NCBI RefSeq assembly: GCF_029227915.1
Contig: NC_079879.1
Span: 34,166,501-34,230,500, forward strand
Direction of reading: 5' to 3'
DNA length: 64,000 nucleotides
From: Hydractinia symbiolongicarpus
Taxonomy: Eukaryota; Cnidaria; Hydrozoa; Anthoathecata; Hydractiniidae
This document shows, piece after piece, positions 12,501-23,434 of the stretch. Below the pieces are notes generated by a model. The model was not told the origin of the DNA. It worked only from the letters and a program-made list of their open reading frames with translations, and searched no databases. Within the stretch, counting starts at the first letter, position 1. The number at the start of each line of letters is the position of its first letter. The position numbers and the translations under genes are program-made.

Positions 12501-15500
12501 CAGAAAACAGTGTTTCAGTAGAGGAGGTGATTTGATCAGCATTACAAGTTCTGAAGAACAAGAATATTTAAACAATGTTGTCCTGAACAAGTTGTTAACA
12601 GATTATGCAGTTTGGATTGGCTTAAATGACAGACATAGAAATGGAGATTGGGTGTGGTCAGATGGTTCCGTTGTTAATTACACAAACTGGGTATCAAGTA
12701 GAAAGGACGCTGATAGTGGCAAACATTGTGGTGTTCAGGTAAACGAAGCATGGCGACCAATGTTATGCGGCTCAGACAAAGTGTACAGTTACGTTTGCAA
12801 AAGAAAAAGTAAGCAAAACACGTTTCAACTGATCTGCTACGCTTTCTCCTCTTCTGAACAACGTGACTCAACTCTTTCTCAATTGATTTAGACCACTGTT
12901 ACAAGCATTGCAAAAATAATGCGAAGTGTCAACAGTCCAATACAGAAGCCGTATGTATATGTACAAATGGTTACACAGGACCAACCTGCAATGAAGGTAT
13001 GTTACATTAGCCATTTTGATTCTCCACCAGTTCTTCATCGTTGTTTTTCTCAATTTTGTACATTTTAGATTTAAACGAATGCGAGTTAATCGAGGGATTG
13101 TGCCAGTACAGGTGTGTAAATACTAAGGGATCATACAAGTGTGTGTGTCCAAATAGTGCAGTGCTGGGACAAGATGGCCGTGCTTGCAAAGGTTTGTGTA
13201 AACCAGAATTTTCTTTTAAGTCTTATTTGGATTTTCCAGTTGAGAAGGATTAAACTGTTCCTTAATAGACAAAAATGATGTTTGTGGAGTAACCATCCAT
13301 GGGTGTGGACAGTTGTGTGAAAATGATGGGAAAGGAGGATTTACTTGTAGCTGTAGGAATGGATATTTGCTGGACTTCGACAACAAAACTTGTACAGGTA
13401 AGTATATTTAAAGAAATCAACTATGATACTCAGGTAAGTGACGGATGAGCAGGGTTTTCATTACCAGAGTTATCATTTTTAGATATCAATGAATGCGAAG
13501 TAAATAATGGCGGATGTGGAGAAGCACAGTGCGTTAACAGTCCTGGACATCATTTCTGTCAATGCAAGGTGGATTACGACTACATCAATGGTCACCCAAC
13601 TTGTGCAGGTTAGTCACATGTTTTGCAGATTTGTTTCCTACCTTAAGTGTATTACTTTTTTGATGCTTTATCAAAAATTCTCAAAGATATTGCAAAGTTG
13701 ATCAGTAACAGGGATTTCATTGAAACTAAAATAACCTTTCATTTTATTATAGAATACTCCCCAAACAATCAAAGGTATTATGTCTCATCTAAAGTAGCAA
13801 CATTTCAGAAAGCCCGCTCTCTTTGTACCAGCCTTGGTGGCTATATCACCACAATTTCTGGCGAAGGGGAATTACAACACATAACCAAAAGACTGGATAA
13901 ATCTAAAATTTACTGGATTGGATTGAAATATTTAAACGAGAAACGAATGTGGGAGCATGGCAGTTTTAATTTCTCTCTCGTCAATTTCACTGGTATATCG
14001 GGAGAGAAATGCGTAGGGTTGATTAGGGAACCTGAATTTCCCATTGCAAGATGGAAGATAGAAAATTGCGCAACAAAATTCAATTTTGTCTGTAAATTAC
14101 CACGTAAGATTTTTTACTCAGCACTTTTTTCCGAAAGTATAAAAGTTCGGTTCACATAATGTTGTCAATTTTTTTAGGTGAGCAACCAGTCGTACCGCAG
14201 CATTACAAGTATCAAAAGATCGGTAACAAATTTAATTGGTTCGATGCTAACAAAGCATGCATAAGTGCTGGTGGGAGTCTCGTTACCATCCGTAACATGA
14301 TCGAGCAAACACATATCGAGTCACTGATTGACGATAATGATAACTACTGGATTGGTTTGTCCAATACTACTCCAAAGAAGTCACTAGCTTGGATTGATGG
14401 GCATCTCTCAATTAGATACAAGAATTACCTACATCAAGATTTAGACTTTTCAAAGACACAATGTGCAGCGATTTCTAAATTAAATCAGTGGAAATGGGAA
14501 TTTACGTCCTGTGATGAAGAAAAAAAACCTTTGTGCAGGATTCCATGTAAGAAGTTGTATATTGAGTGCAACAAAATTTTTCGTTACTGTAATTTTAATT
14601 ACCCACTAAAAAAGTCGACGAAAAATTTAGTATGCCATAAATGCAGTTTCTCGGAGTATTTAAAACAATTAAAAACTAACAGAAATCTCTACGTATTTTA
14701 TTTTCGCATTGATTTTTCGCCAGCTTTATTGTAGTGTACGCCATTTTTTTCAGACTTTCAATTTTCATCCTCAAAATATTTTCTTTCTGACATACCAATG
14801 GATCAGCTTCACTCACGATATTATTGTTCTTCCCTGGGTGGATCACTAACTTCTGTGACAAACTCAGTTGAGCAAATATTCTTAAATACAAAACTAACTG
14901 TTGGTCGCTCATACTGGAATGGACTGCAGAAAACAGACGGACACCAGAGTTGGCAATGGAGTGATAATTCCCAATTTAATTATCAGTACTGGTTGGGGGA
15001 TTCCCACAACGACAGATGTGTAATAATGACAACTGAATCACAAGGGAAATGGCAGGATACGAGCTGTGATGACTTTCACTACGCAATTTGTAAAGTAAAG
15101 TGTAGGTATAATTTATGATGCTGGTCCTAGCATCGTCCAAATGGTTTGTTAATTACTTTCTTAAACTTTTATTAAGACCATATGATTGATGGCTACAAAT
15201 ACATTATTCCAAATAATTTTGTGGACTGGAAAACGGCGGAGAGACGTTGTGCATATCTTCAGGGACACTTGGCTAGCATACCTACTAGCGACGTTCAAAA
15301 AAGATTGGAACAAATTATAAGTAATGACAGATACTGGTTGGGTTATCATCGCAACTCAAGAGTATGGACGTGGTCTGATCAATCCTTCTCTCAATATCGT
15401 CACAGTACACCGGGTACAGGGGATTGCATGTCAATGAGCACAAGCACAAGTGGGTGGTGGAAGCCAACTGATTGCACTGAGAAGATGAATTACATCTGTA

Positions 15501-18500
15501 AAGTGAAAGGTAAGAGCTTAAACGCCATGACAGTTGAAATCTCTGTCTCCACAAAGATTGTTCGTGCACAATTGATCAGCTTTTATTCTCTTTTTATATA
15601 GATTATCCTTTCAACAATTTTCATTATAAAGTTGTTGACACACCACGTACATGGGACAACGCACGTCAGTCATGCTGGGAAGAGAATGGCGAGTTGGTTA
15701 GCATAGCGAGTCAATACGAGGAAAAGCTAATTCGGGATATGACAGATAAAAATCAATATTGGATTGGCCTGAACGATCACGTCCAGACTGACAAGTTTGT
15801 TTGGACTGATGGTGAACCCGTCACTTACTGGAACTTGCCTGCGACTAAAAGAGGACTCGGCGAACACTGTGTCCAAATCACGAAAAACGTGGATAGTTTA
15901 CAAAATGTGAAATCAGATTGGACGACAGCGCCATGCCATTTTCTAAAGAAATACGTCTGTAAAATACCACGTAAGTAGGTCAATTTAAAGTAGAAAGCCT
16001 AGCTTGGTCTGCTCCATATAAAAAAATATAAGCTTTTTAGCAAATCTATGGTGAGTCTAGATTTACTTGTCTTGTAGGATATCAAACACGTCGCTTCTTC
16101 TACCAACTTTCTGATCGCGCCGTGAGCAAAGAACGGGCAGTGGACTTGTGTGATGTTTACAATGGGAAATTACTGAGCATGCGCAAAAGCTATGACAAAG
16201 ACTGCTTGAACATTGGACGCGATGAAGATAAAGGAGAATGGGTCGAGCGAGCATGTCAATCGAATATGCAGTTTGCGTGTCGTAGGAGCAGTAAGTATTA
16301 ACTCCTAAAATACTTCATGAATAAATAATCCAAGGTAACTATGGATTGTTTTTTTTGTAGAGTTCAGCGCGGATAATAGCTCTTATGTCATTCCTGATAT
16401 GAAGTTAAGCTGGCCTGAAGCGAGGACTTATTGTTTACGATTTGGTGGGACGTTAAGCGATGTATTATATAAAGAAGAAGCCGTTCATGTCGCTAATCAA
16501 ATCAAACCTGACACTTCGTACTGGATTGGTAGGACATTTTCTATTTTCATCAAGAATCTCGCTAAAGCCGAATTTTTTTAAAACTGATAATTTTTTTCAT
16601 CAGGTTTGCATGACATTATTACTGAGAATCACTACACCTGGACTTCTGGTGCACATTTTGTTTATTCACGCCTCGGTAAAGATGACAACAATGCGAGAAC
16701 TAAAAATTGTTTCTACGTCATAAAGCCAAGTAAACATGAGAGCGTCTGGTACAGTTCCAAATGCACAGAGAAAAAGAAGTTTATCTGTAAAACTCCTGGT
16801 AATTTTTAAAAAACCTTTAGTTAGTGATGCATCAAGTGCATTCTAGTCGTAGAGATTGTAATCCTTTGGTTGGAAAGTTTTTCAGTTTCCTGTTATCTGT
16901 TTTCTAGTTTCGTTCGCCCAACAAAATTACCACTATATTATATCAACCTCCTCAAAATCCGCTGAATTGGCCAGAAAAGATTGTATACGTCGTGGAGCAG
17001 ACTTAACATCCGTTTTCAACAAGCTAGAGAACAAGCATATCGCTTCCTTGCTTTCTCCAGATAAGGAGTATTGGATAGGGTTGACCGACCTAACTGAAGA
17101 AGGCAGATACGCATGGTACGATGGAACATTAACAAAGTACAGGAATTGGGCAGCAAACGAACCAGTTGGCCGTTCTTCATCTAATTGTGTTACGATTCAA
17201 GGAAGTGGTCAGTGGAAGAACATTCCTTGCAATTATCAACGGAGATATATTTGCCGTGCACCAAGTAATAATTTGTTGTTTTTTTCGCCAGAAAAACAAT
17301 CTTTCAAATTTTTTTAAATTTAATGATATTTTTTAAATATTTTAGGCTTTATATCGGACTTCAGATTAGAAGGGGGTAAGTTTTTTTTTAATCCTTGTCA
17401 AGGGACCCAGGAAATTAACACGACTCTCTTCCCTTCCATGCGCAATGTAAACATAACTACTTACTTTAAATTTAATTCGATTGATTTAATTTTGTAATAC
17501 GATGTTTTATCACCTGTCTCAGTTTGGTTGTTATACAAATATTTTAATTTGTAGGTGAATTTAAAGCAAGGCGTTACCATGCATGGGTAAATGGCGGCAC
17601 ATGGAGTGGTACAAACGATCTTAATACTTACCAGGGTGGAAAAACAGCTTGTGAGAGCAATGGAGGATTCTTAGCTAGTGTGCGGGATCAGGATGAACTG
17701 GATTGGTTTAAATCCCACATCTGGGTGATGAACTCCTACAATTTCTATCTCGGAAAAAATCCAACTTCACGAAGCACTTGGGATGATGGTTTTTTGATGC
17801 AGTATTTCAAGTGGTCATCTGGACAACCTGACCAATCGAACGGGAGATTGTGTTTAACAATTAGCCGAAAATATGACATGAAATACACCACCTGTTCTGT
17901 GCACCAAGGATATCTCTGCAAAAAAGCTAGTAAGACATGACGATATAACATTAAAACATATTTGCGTGCAGTGTTTGAGAAGTGTAATTAGCATCTTTTT
18001 ATTTTTAGACTTGTGTTTTTTGAAGCCTTGTAAGAATCTTGGCACTTGTACGTACAAGAATGGCGGGAGAGAATTTCAATGCACATGTAAGCCAGGTTTC
18101 AGTGGAACGTTTTGCGAATATGGTAAGATTGTGTTTTTATAAAAGCGTACACGGTGTCGTGTGCTTGTGAAGTGACTTTCTTGATTGATCCTCATTAAAT
18201 ATTATTGCAATTTTTCTGTGCGCACTCGAAAAGGTACGTCTAATTTTCTTTATAGATCTAATTTTTAATTTCCAAGCACACGACACCTTAACATACCCTC
18301 CTAACAAAGTGTTTTCTTATTTAGAGAATGGAGCTTTGAGAAGCCTTAAAAATACCATCAATAAAGCTTACAGAAAGGTGTTGCAAAAAGATGTAGGCAT
18401 TATTTATGTTGCAGAAAATTTACGAGACGAAAGTTCGGATGCAGCTTGTGCTAACCAGGATTACTCAGAGTTGTTCTGTGAAATTAAACAAGTAAAAGAG

Positions 18501-20804
18501 TCGTTGTCAAAGAGTCTATTTGCAGTGTACCGTGCTGGCAAAATAAACTGGAGATCGGATGAAGCGAAGCAACGAAGAAGCGTTCTTCTTGCTTGGTTTG
18601 TTGCACAAAATGTAAAATTCAAAAGTAGCGATTTGGAGACACTGACGAGCGATGTTTTGGGTCATATTTATTCTATGGTGACACAAAATGAGATCGTTAA
18701 ATTGAACACGTATGCATCGTACAAACCTGAAGAAGAGTTTCGTCTTTTAAAAAGTACTCTCGACGTAACTGAGGCGAAAGTGTTTGACACAGAACTTTCT
18801 GTCGTATTCGGAAATGCATTTCGCGAATTAACAAACTTCTTATCAACTCTCCAGAAGACAAAAAACTCAAAAGCAAAAGTGGTTGTTTCTAACTATGACC
18901 TAAAGGAAAAGATCAAGCTGGCAAAGTTGGATCGAATCTTTGCACAGGTTAAGTCGAGCACGGCTGGAGTACTGTCCGACTTAAAAAAGTTCGCCTTCGA
19001 ATTAAAATCATTTATCTATGACGACACTGCATCTCATTTTCAAAATTTGGAAAATTACTTTAAAGAATTAGCCAAGTTTGACAAAAAGAAAAACAGAGCC
19101 GACGTTAGCTATATCAACATCCAACTCGACAAGTTTCGTGTGGAGTTAAACCATGCACAACGTGAAGTAATCTCGCGAATGAAAGCTATAATTCTAGGAA
19201 GCGGTTTTGCTGCGGCAGCCGAATTCGCACAACTTTTAGCAGAAGCCATCGCGGCCTCGGCCAACTTTTTTGACCATTTGTTTGGCAAAGTTTCTCCTTC
19301 GGATACTGCCGAAAGGTGGGGTAAGGTTGCCCAAGCAGCTGTAAACCTGGCAAGACACGACCAGTTAAGGAAATATGTGGACGAAATAATTATTAAGGGA
19401 AAGGAGATCGGAAGAAAGTTCGACCTAAACAAATCGGTTTTAAAAAGTGCTCGTCTCATTCTCGACAACTTCCAGAAACAGGATCATGCTGCGGCGGCTT
19501 CATTTCTAACTGAATACAAAAATTACAACCCCCAAGTTCAACAACAAGATCTCGACTCGTACGGAACGTCATGGTATCGTGCTGTCGAAGAAGGCTGTGA
19601 AATACTCTTTAGTGGAGAAACAGCGTTAGCATCCATTGTTGAGGACACATTTGCACACAGAGGAGATTGTATAGAGACACAAGCACACATTTCTTCAATG
19701 ATGACATTGTTAAATGAGATCTATCAATTCCAGTTTGAAATGATGGAGTCCCTTGCTCAAGTTTGTCGCTCAGAAATTGCTGTCACAGAAGCAGAATCGT
19801 TAAACAGTAAATTCAAAGCTGGCTTGGTCCGCAAACCTCGGGAGAACACGGTGGAGATAGCATCTTTCCAACAGATGTCACTGGGACTTATCATAACGTC
19901 TCGCTTATATTTTTTGCAAGTCATCATACAGTATTGTGATTACCGGGAATACTTAAACGCTGGTGTGCCGCTACCGGAGTGTGAAAAAGCACTGCGGGAT
20001 TTTTCGGATAATCGAGTCAATAATCTTGCTACTCTACGAGATTCGAAATGCAGCATTGTTCGCACTGCAAATGTGAAAATCCCGACCATTTCTCTCATGA
20101 CGGAACAAAACAAAGGATATATTTCCTTGAATAAGTTGTTTAGCGAAGAAACAATAGATTTCCAAATTCCAAATTCTGATTGGTTGGTACGAAACGAATG
20201 GATTTTACCAAGTGATGTTGACAAGTTTGCTTTTTATTTAGAGGACATAAACTTAGTTCTTCCCGACCATGCCAACTTTACACGTGACGTTAAAGTTAAA
20301 TTTGATTGGTCTGGCGCAACCTCCCTTTATGGAGATAAAAATGGTCAGTTGAGGTATCTGATCAATCCAGGGTCTTATCATTTAGAATACCAAGAAAATA
20401 GTAATTGTAACTATGACCAGAGATTCTACAACCCTTACGATTTATGCAACGACAAGACCAACTGGTTGTGTAAAAATACACATGCGCAAAACCCTGACGT
20501 AACGCCTTCAATATACTCATCTTTCAAAGTTCAAGCGAAGGTATTTCCACAACTGAAAAACATCCCCAGATTCACATCTGTGATTAACTTGCGAGCCATC
20601 GTCACTTTATGTCAAGTCGGCCATGACAAACGCAAGCCCTATCGACGTCGTCGCGCTATCCAAGATAAATGCTGCATACGTTCGCAATGTGGTGAGCCTC
20701 AACCAAATAGATACTGGGACGATATGTCGACACGCGCTGGGTGTAGAACGTGCCCACTAGGAAGCAGAAGTGTTCCCACAGGACACCACTGTCAATTTTT
20801 GTAA
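7677..20804 (+). CDS. secreted multi-CTLD/EGF protein, isoform with terminal exon A (2727 aa)
   Basis: Twenty-eight exons: 7677-7752, 8355-8726, 8966-9061, 9144-9266, 9423-9542, 10317-10685, 10963-11055, 11156-11278, 12013-12132, 12204-12332, 12431-12808, 12892-12996, 13069-13191, 13269-13397, 13483-13608, 13753-14103, 14178-14546, 14754-15101, 15177-15509, 15602-15970, 16078-16290, 16361-16528, 16604-16798, 16908-17264, 17346-17375, 17555-17929, 18009-18122 and 18325-20804. All internal exons are multiples of three in phase 1. The start ATG gives a short basic region and a hydrophobic core ([12 protein letters not shown]) typical of a signal peptide. Then follow 12 C-type lectin-like and 12 EGF modules and an 825-residue domain I do not recognise. 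No transmembrane anchor or GPI signal is evident at the C-terminus, so the protein is probably extracellular. By module content it should bind carbohydrates or proteins, partly calcium-dependently; the actual role is unknown. The start of exon 7 could be 10960 instead of 10963. Confidence 0.85.
9640..10135 (+). repeat. three tandem copies of the palindromic dispersed repeat
   Basis: Units start near 9640, 9766 and 9946. Each has the palindromic core CCCGTGGAAAAATCCACGGG or a close variant, then TCGCCCGTCT, and ends near CGGACACACAGACAG and CGGCTATTATTAAGAGACTA. The third is degraded at its right end. The array sits in the intron between block 1 and block 2 of the lectin gene. Confidence 0.85.
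10317..12332 (+). other. lectin gene block 2: CTLD2, EGF, three more EGF exons
   Basis: Exons 6-10, residues 263-540. CTLD2 differs from CTLD1 at only about three residues, including the same EPN motif. The EGF exons repeat the order of block 1 (PCGLC type, DKNEC, DVDEC) but are clearly diverged from it, and a fourth EGF (DANQIC) is added. The intron after CTLD2 also resembles the intron after CTLD1 over its first part, so the CTLD exon and its flank were copied together. Confidence 0.88.
12431..13608 (+). other. lectin gene block 3: CTLD3 and four EGF modules
   Basis: Exons 11-15, residues 541-827. CTLD3 keeps [19 protein letters not shown] and the conserved cysteines but has no EPN or QPD motif ([12 protein letters not shown]). 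It is followed by a non-calcium EGF ([13 protein letters not shown]) and three EGFs with DLNEC, DKNDVC and DINEC starts. This is the last EGF group before the uninterrupted lectin array. Confidence 0.87.
13753..17929 (+). other. lectin gene block 4: array of nine CTLD modules
   Basis: Exons 16-26, residues 828-1863. Modules are at 13753-14103, 14178-14546, 14754-15101, 15177-15509, 15602-15970, 16078-16290, 16361-16798 (split over two exons just after YWI), 16908-17264 and 17555-17929. Most keep YWIGL or YWxG and the C-terminal Cys pair. The 16078-16290 module is only 71 residues and lacks the WIGL and long-loop core. The 16908 module has NEPV and QWKNIPC. The last has GQPDQSNG, the galactose-type QPD motif. 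A 10-residue mini-exon (17346-17375) sits before the last module. Confidence 0.86.
18009..18122 (+). other. last EGF module and shared splice donor for both terminal exons
   Basis: This exon encodes a laminin/Notch-like EGF ([21 protein letters not shown]). It ends in phase 1 with donor G|GTAAG. Terminal exons A (18325) and B (20922) both accept phase 1, so this donor can serve either one. Confidence 0.88.
18153..18287. other. 15 bp perfect inverted repeat inside the intron before terminal exon A
   Basis: GGTGTCGTGTGCTTG at 18153-18167 is the exact reverse complement of CAAGCACACGACACC at 18273-18287. The 105-nt loop lies within the 202-nt intron 18123-18324. In the pre-mRNA this could form a stem between the shared donor and the acceptor of exon A. 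A regulatory role is inference. Confidence 0.8.
18325..20804 (+). CDS. terminal exon A of the lectin/EGF gene: 825-residue unrecognised domain
   Basis: A single exon opens after a TTTAG acceptor in phase 1. The N-terminal two thirds looks mostly helical and charged, interrupted by an Ala-rich hydrophobic stretch ([20 protein letters not shown]). The C-terminal third looks mixed, with conserved FQIPN, DWLVR and NPYDLC motifs. It ends with a Cys cluster ([21 protein letters not shown]) like small ephrin-receptor/GCC2-GCC3-type repeats. Conserved blocks shared with exon B include SYSELFC/DYSELFC, QRRS...WFVA, YDLKEK and TSRLYFLQ...[11 protein letters not shown] do not recognise a named family; I recall similar uncharacterised predicted proteins in invertebrates but cannot verify this. 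A long helical pair around a hydrophobic segment recalls alpha-helical membrane-inserting proteins, which is a weak structural analogy only. Confidence 0.85.
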
Positions 20805-20921
20805 ATTTTTATTTAATAAGAATATAGATTTAAACTAAACTTGGATATTTTATGCTGCGCAATTAATTTTGCAGCGCAAATATTTTAAAAAAAAATTAAA
20901 TAAGTTTTTATTTGACTTTAG
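20805..20921 (+). other. 117 bp spacer: 3' UTR of exon A and acceptor of exon B
   Basis: It contains no canonical AATAAA; ATTTAATAAGA at about 20811-20821 is the nearest poly(A)-signal-like string. It ends in TTTGACTTTAG, an acceptor for exon B. There is no room for an upstream exon or promoter of a separate gene, which supports B as an alternative terminal exon. Confidence 0.7.
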
Positions 20922-23434
20922 GATCAACAGCGCTGAACAATTTCAAGGCGAAATTCCAAGAACTATTTAAACACGTGGTGGATAAAAACACTGACAGCAT
21001 TTCACAACACGTGGATATATTACGCGATGCTGGTACCGATGATGAGTGCGAAAGTCAGTCATACTCCGAACTGTTCTGCAAAATTAAACAAGCAAAAGAC
21101 ATAATTTCAAATCACTTATCTTTACTTATCAATGCAGCTAAAAACGATTGGTCGACAGAGAAGGCAATGCAAAGGCGCAGTACTCTAATTGTTTGGTTTG
21201 TTGCTCATCAAGTTAATGTCGGTAACGCCAACTTACAGGATATAACGAAAGATGTACTTGGTCTCGTATACAAATATGTAACTCAAAACGACATAATCAA
21301 TTTAGGTAAACTAGCAAACTTGCTTCCAGGAACACAGATCGAATTGATTAAAGCACCGATATCCATCACGACTGCTTCGCCTTTTGACGGTGATATCAAT
21401 GCTGTTTTTAAAAACGCTTTTGCCAGCGTAACCGATTTTCTAGCTGTGTTGCAAAGAGGTGATTCTAAAAATAAAGTAATTATCTCACAGTACAATTTAA
21501 AAGAAAAGTTAAAATTGGCAAAGCTCGACGCGATCAATGGTCAAGTGAAAGTAAGCGCACTGCAGATTAAGCGAGAGCTTTCGAAGTTCAAGAACGATCT
21601 GAAGGATTTTATATACAACAATAATGCTGCTCGATTCGCAGCGGTTGGACGTTACTTTAACGAATTAGCAGACTTCGACAGAGAAAAGAATTCCGCCGAC
21701 ATCGGCTTCATCAGAAATCGGCTGAATAATTTTAAAAGCGATATGCGTACAACGTCATCTGAGATCAATCGGCGTTTAGTTGCCATGGTAAAAGGAGCGT
21801 TAGCTGCTACGGGTTTGGAATTAATTGAAAAAACAGCATTATTAATTGCAGAAATGATTGCAGCCGCCAATCCTTTTAAATTGGATAAAGTTAACGACAA
21901 CGTGGATGCTGCTAATAAAGTGGCGCAAGCAGTGACGAACGTCATTCGCGCTGATAAGGTACGTCGAGCTCTCTCCAATGTTGCCAAGAGAGCATCATGG
22001 ATAAATTCGAGATACGCAACTAACAACCTTAACATTGTGAAAGTAGAACGTTTAGTTGCTCATCTGGATAAGCATTTCGAAATAGCATCTGTCACTACTG
22101 AAACGGAAAAAACCCTAACAGTCTCTGTGGAAAACTTTCTGAAGCTCTACGAAGGTTATTCCCCTGCCATTCGCCGGGATGAAATCGAATCGTTTGGTGT
22201 AGATCTTGAGACTCTCGTAGAGGAATGTTGTGATGTGATGTTTGCAGGTGAAGGTATTCTGTCTGCCATTCCAGAGATTGTTTTTGCAACTCGCGCAGAT
22301 TGCTTGAAAACACAAGCGTATGTCAGCAGACTCATCTCCCTGAATACTGAACTTTATGATTATCAGTTCGATTTATTGGAATCGCTTTCTCAAGCAGTTC
22401 GTTCATACATCGCATCTTTACATTCAAAGAAACTGAGTCAAAAATTCGAGAAAGCTAAAGCGAGAAAGCCATTCAGCGCTATCGAAGATGCAAGCTTTAA
22501 GGAAATGGCTGTAGGACTTGTCTTAACATCTCGATTGTATTTTCTGCAAATCATTTTCCAATTCTGCGATTACCGTGAATATTTAAATGCTGGGATACGA
22601 CCCGAGGAATGTTCTAGGGTCGTGGAAAACTTGTCAGATAATGAGATAAACACTCTTATTTCTCTTGAACCAAAAACGTGTGAACGACAACGCAAAGTTA
22701 GTGCCATTATTCCAACCTCTGCGACACCTCTATACTCATTCTCACATATCCCTCTGGATGATCTGTACGAAGGAAAGAAAATAAAGTTTCAAATACCCAA
22801 CGTTGATTGGTTAATCCGTTACGGCTGGGTGTTTCCACACGATGCCGAAAAAAAGGCTTATTATTTACGTGAGTTTAAATTAATGCTGCCTGACATTACA
22901 TCGCAAAGGAGGGACATTAAAATCACTACACAATGGTCGGAGCCCGTCCAGTTGTTTCCTAAAAACGACGGAACTAGCTACCTTATTCCACCCGGCAGCC
23001 TTCGGTTCGAATATCAAGAAAATACAAATTGCGATTTCAACGAGCAGTTTTACAACCCGTATGATTTGTGTGGCGACCCCAGTTTACAGCTTTGTCAGAT
23101 CAGCCATCCAAATAAGCTGATTGTTTATCCTTCAGTTTTTTCGCCTTTTATAATTTCTGCTGGCATATTTGGAAAACACATCAAAAAACCGAAATTTGCT
23201 TCAAAGTTTAATTTAAAAGTTGACATAACGTTGTGTGAAATATCACGCGATATTGGTGATGCCACAAGTGGCATGCAACGAATGTTCGTGGCGCCACCAC
23301 AATGTTGTGTGAAAACGCGTTGTAATGAAACGATTCCGAACCGATACTGGAACGAAGATTTGGTTCATCCTGCGTGCAGTTCATGTCCAGAAGGATACCA
23401 TGCCTCTAAAACTGGCTTTGTTTGTTTTGTATAA
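20922..23434 (+). CDS. terminal exon B of the lectin/EGF gene: diverged duplicate of exon A
   Basis: The open frame is continuous from the TTTAG acceptor, in phase 1, to TAA. It encodes about 836 residues collinear with exon A along its whole length. Shared blocks include [88 protein letters not shown] and the final CCVKTRC and CSSCPEGY Cys clusters. The hydrophobic segment is conserved in character but not in sequence (GLELIEKTALLIAEMIAAA). The frame has no good start codon of its own before the conserved region. Joined to the exon ending at 18122 it would give a 2738-residue isoform. A third possibility is that B is unexpressed, but the intact frame over 2.5 kb argues for selection. Confidence 0.8.

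Noticed and set aside
20912-23434. Reading exon B as a separate single-exon gene
   Set aside because: The apparent start is not an ATG, the conserved region begins right at a phase 1 acceptor, and there is no signal peptide although the exon A counterpart belongs to a secreted protein.
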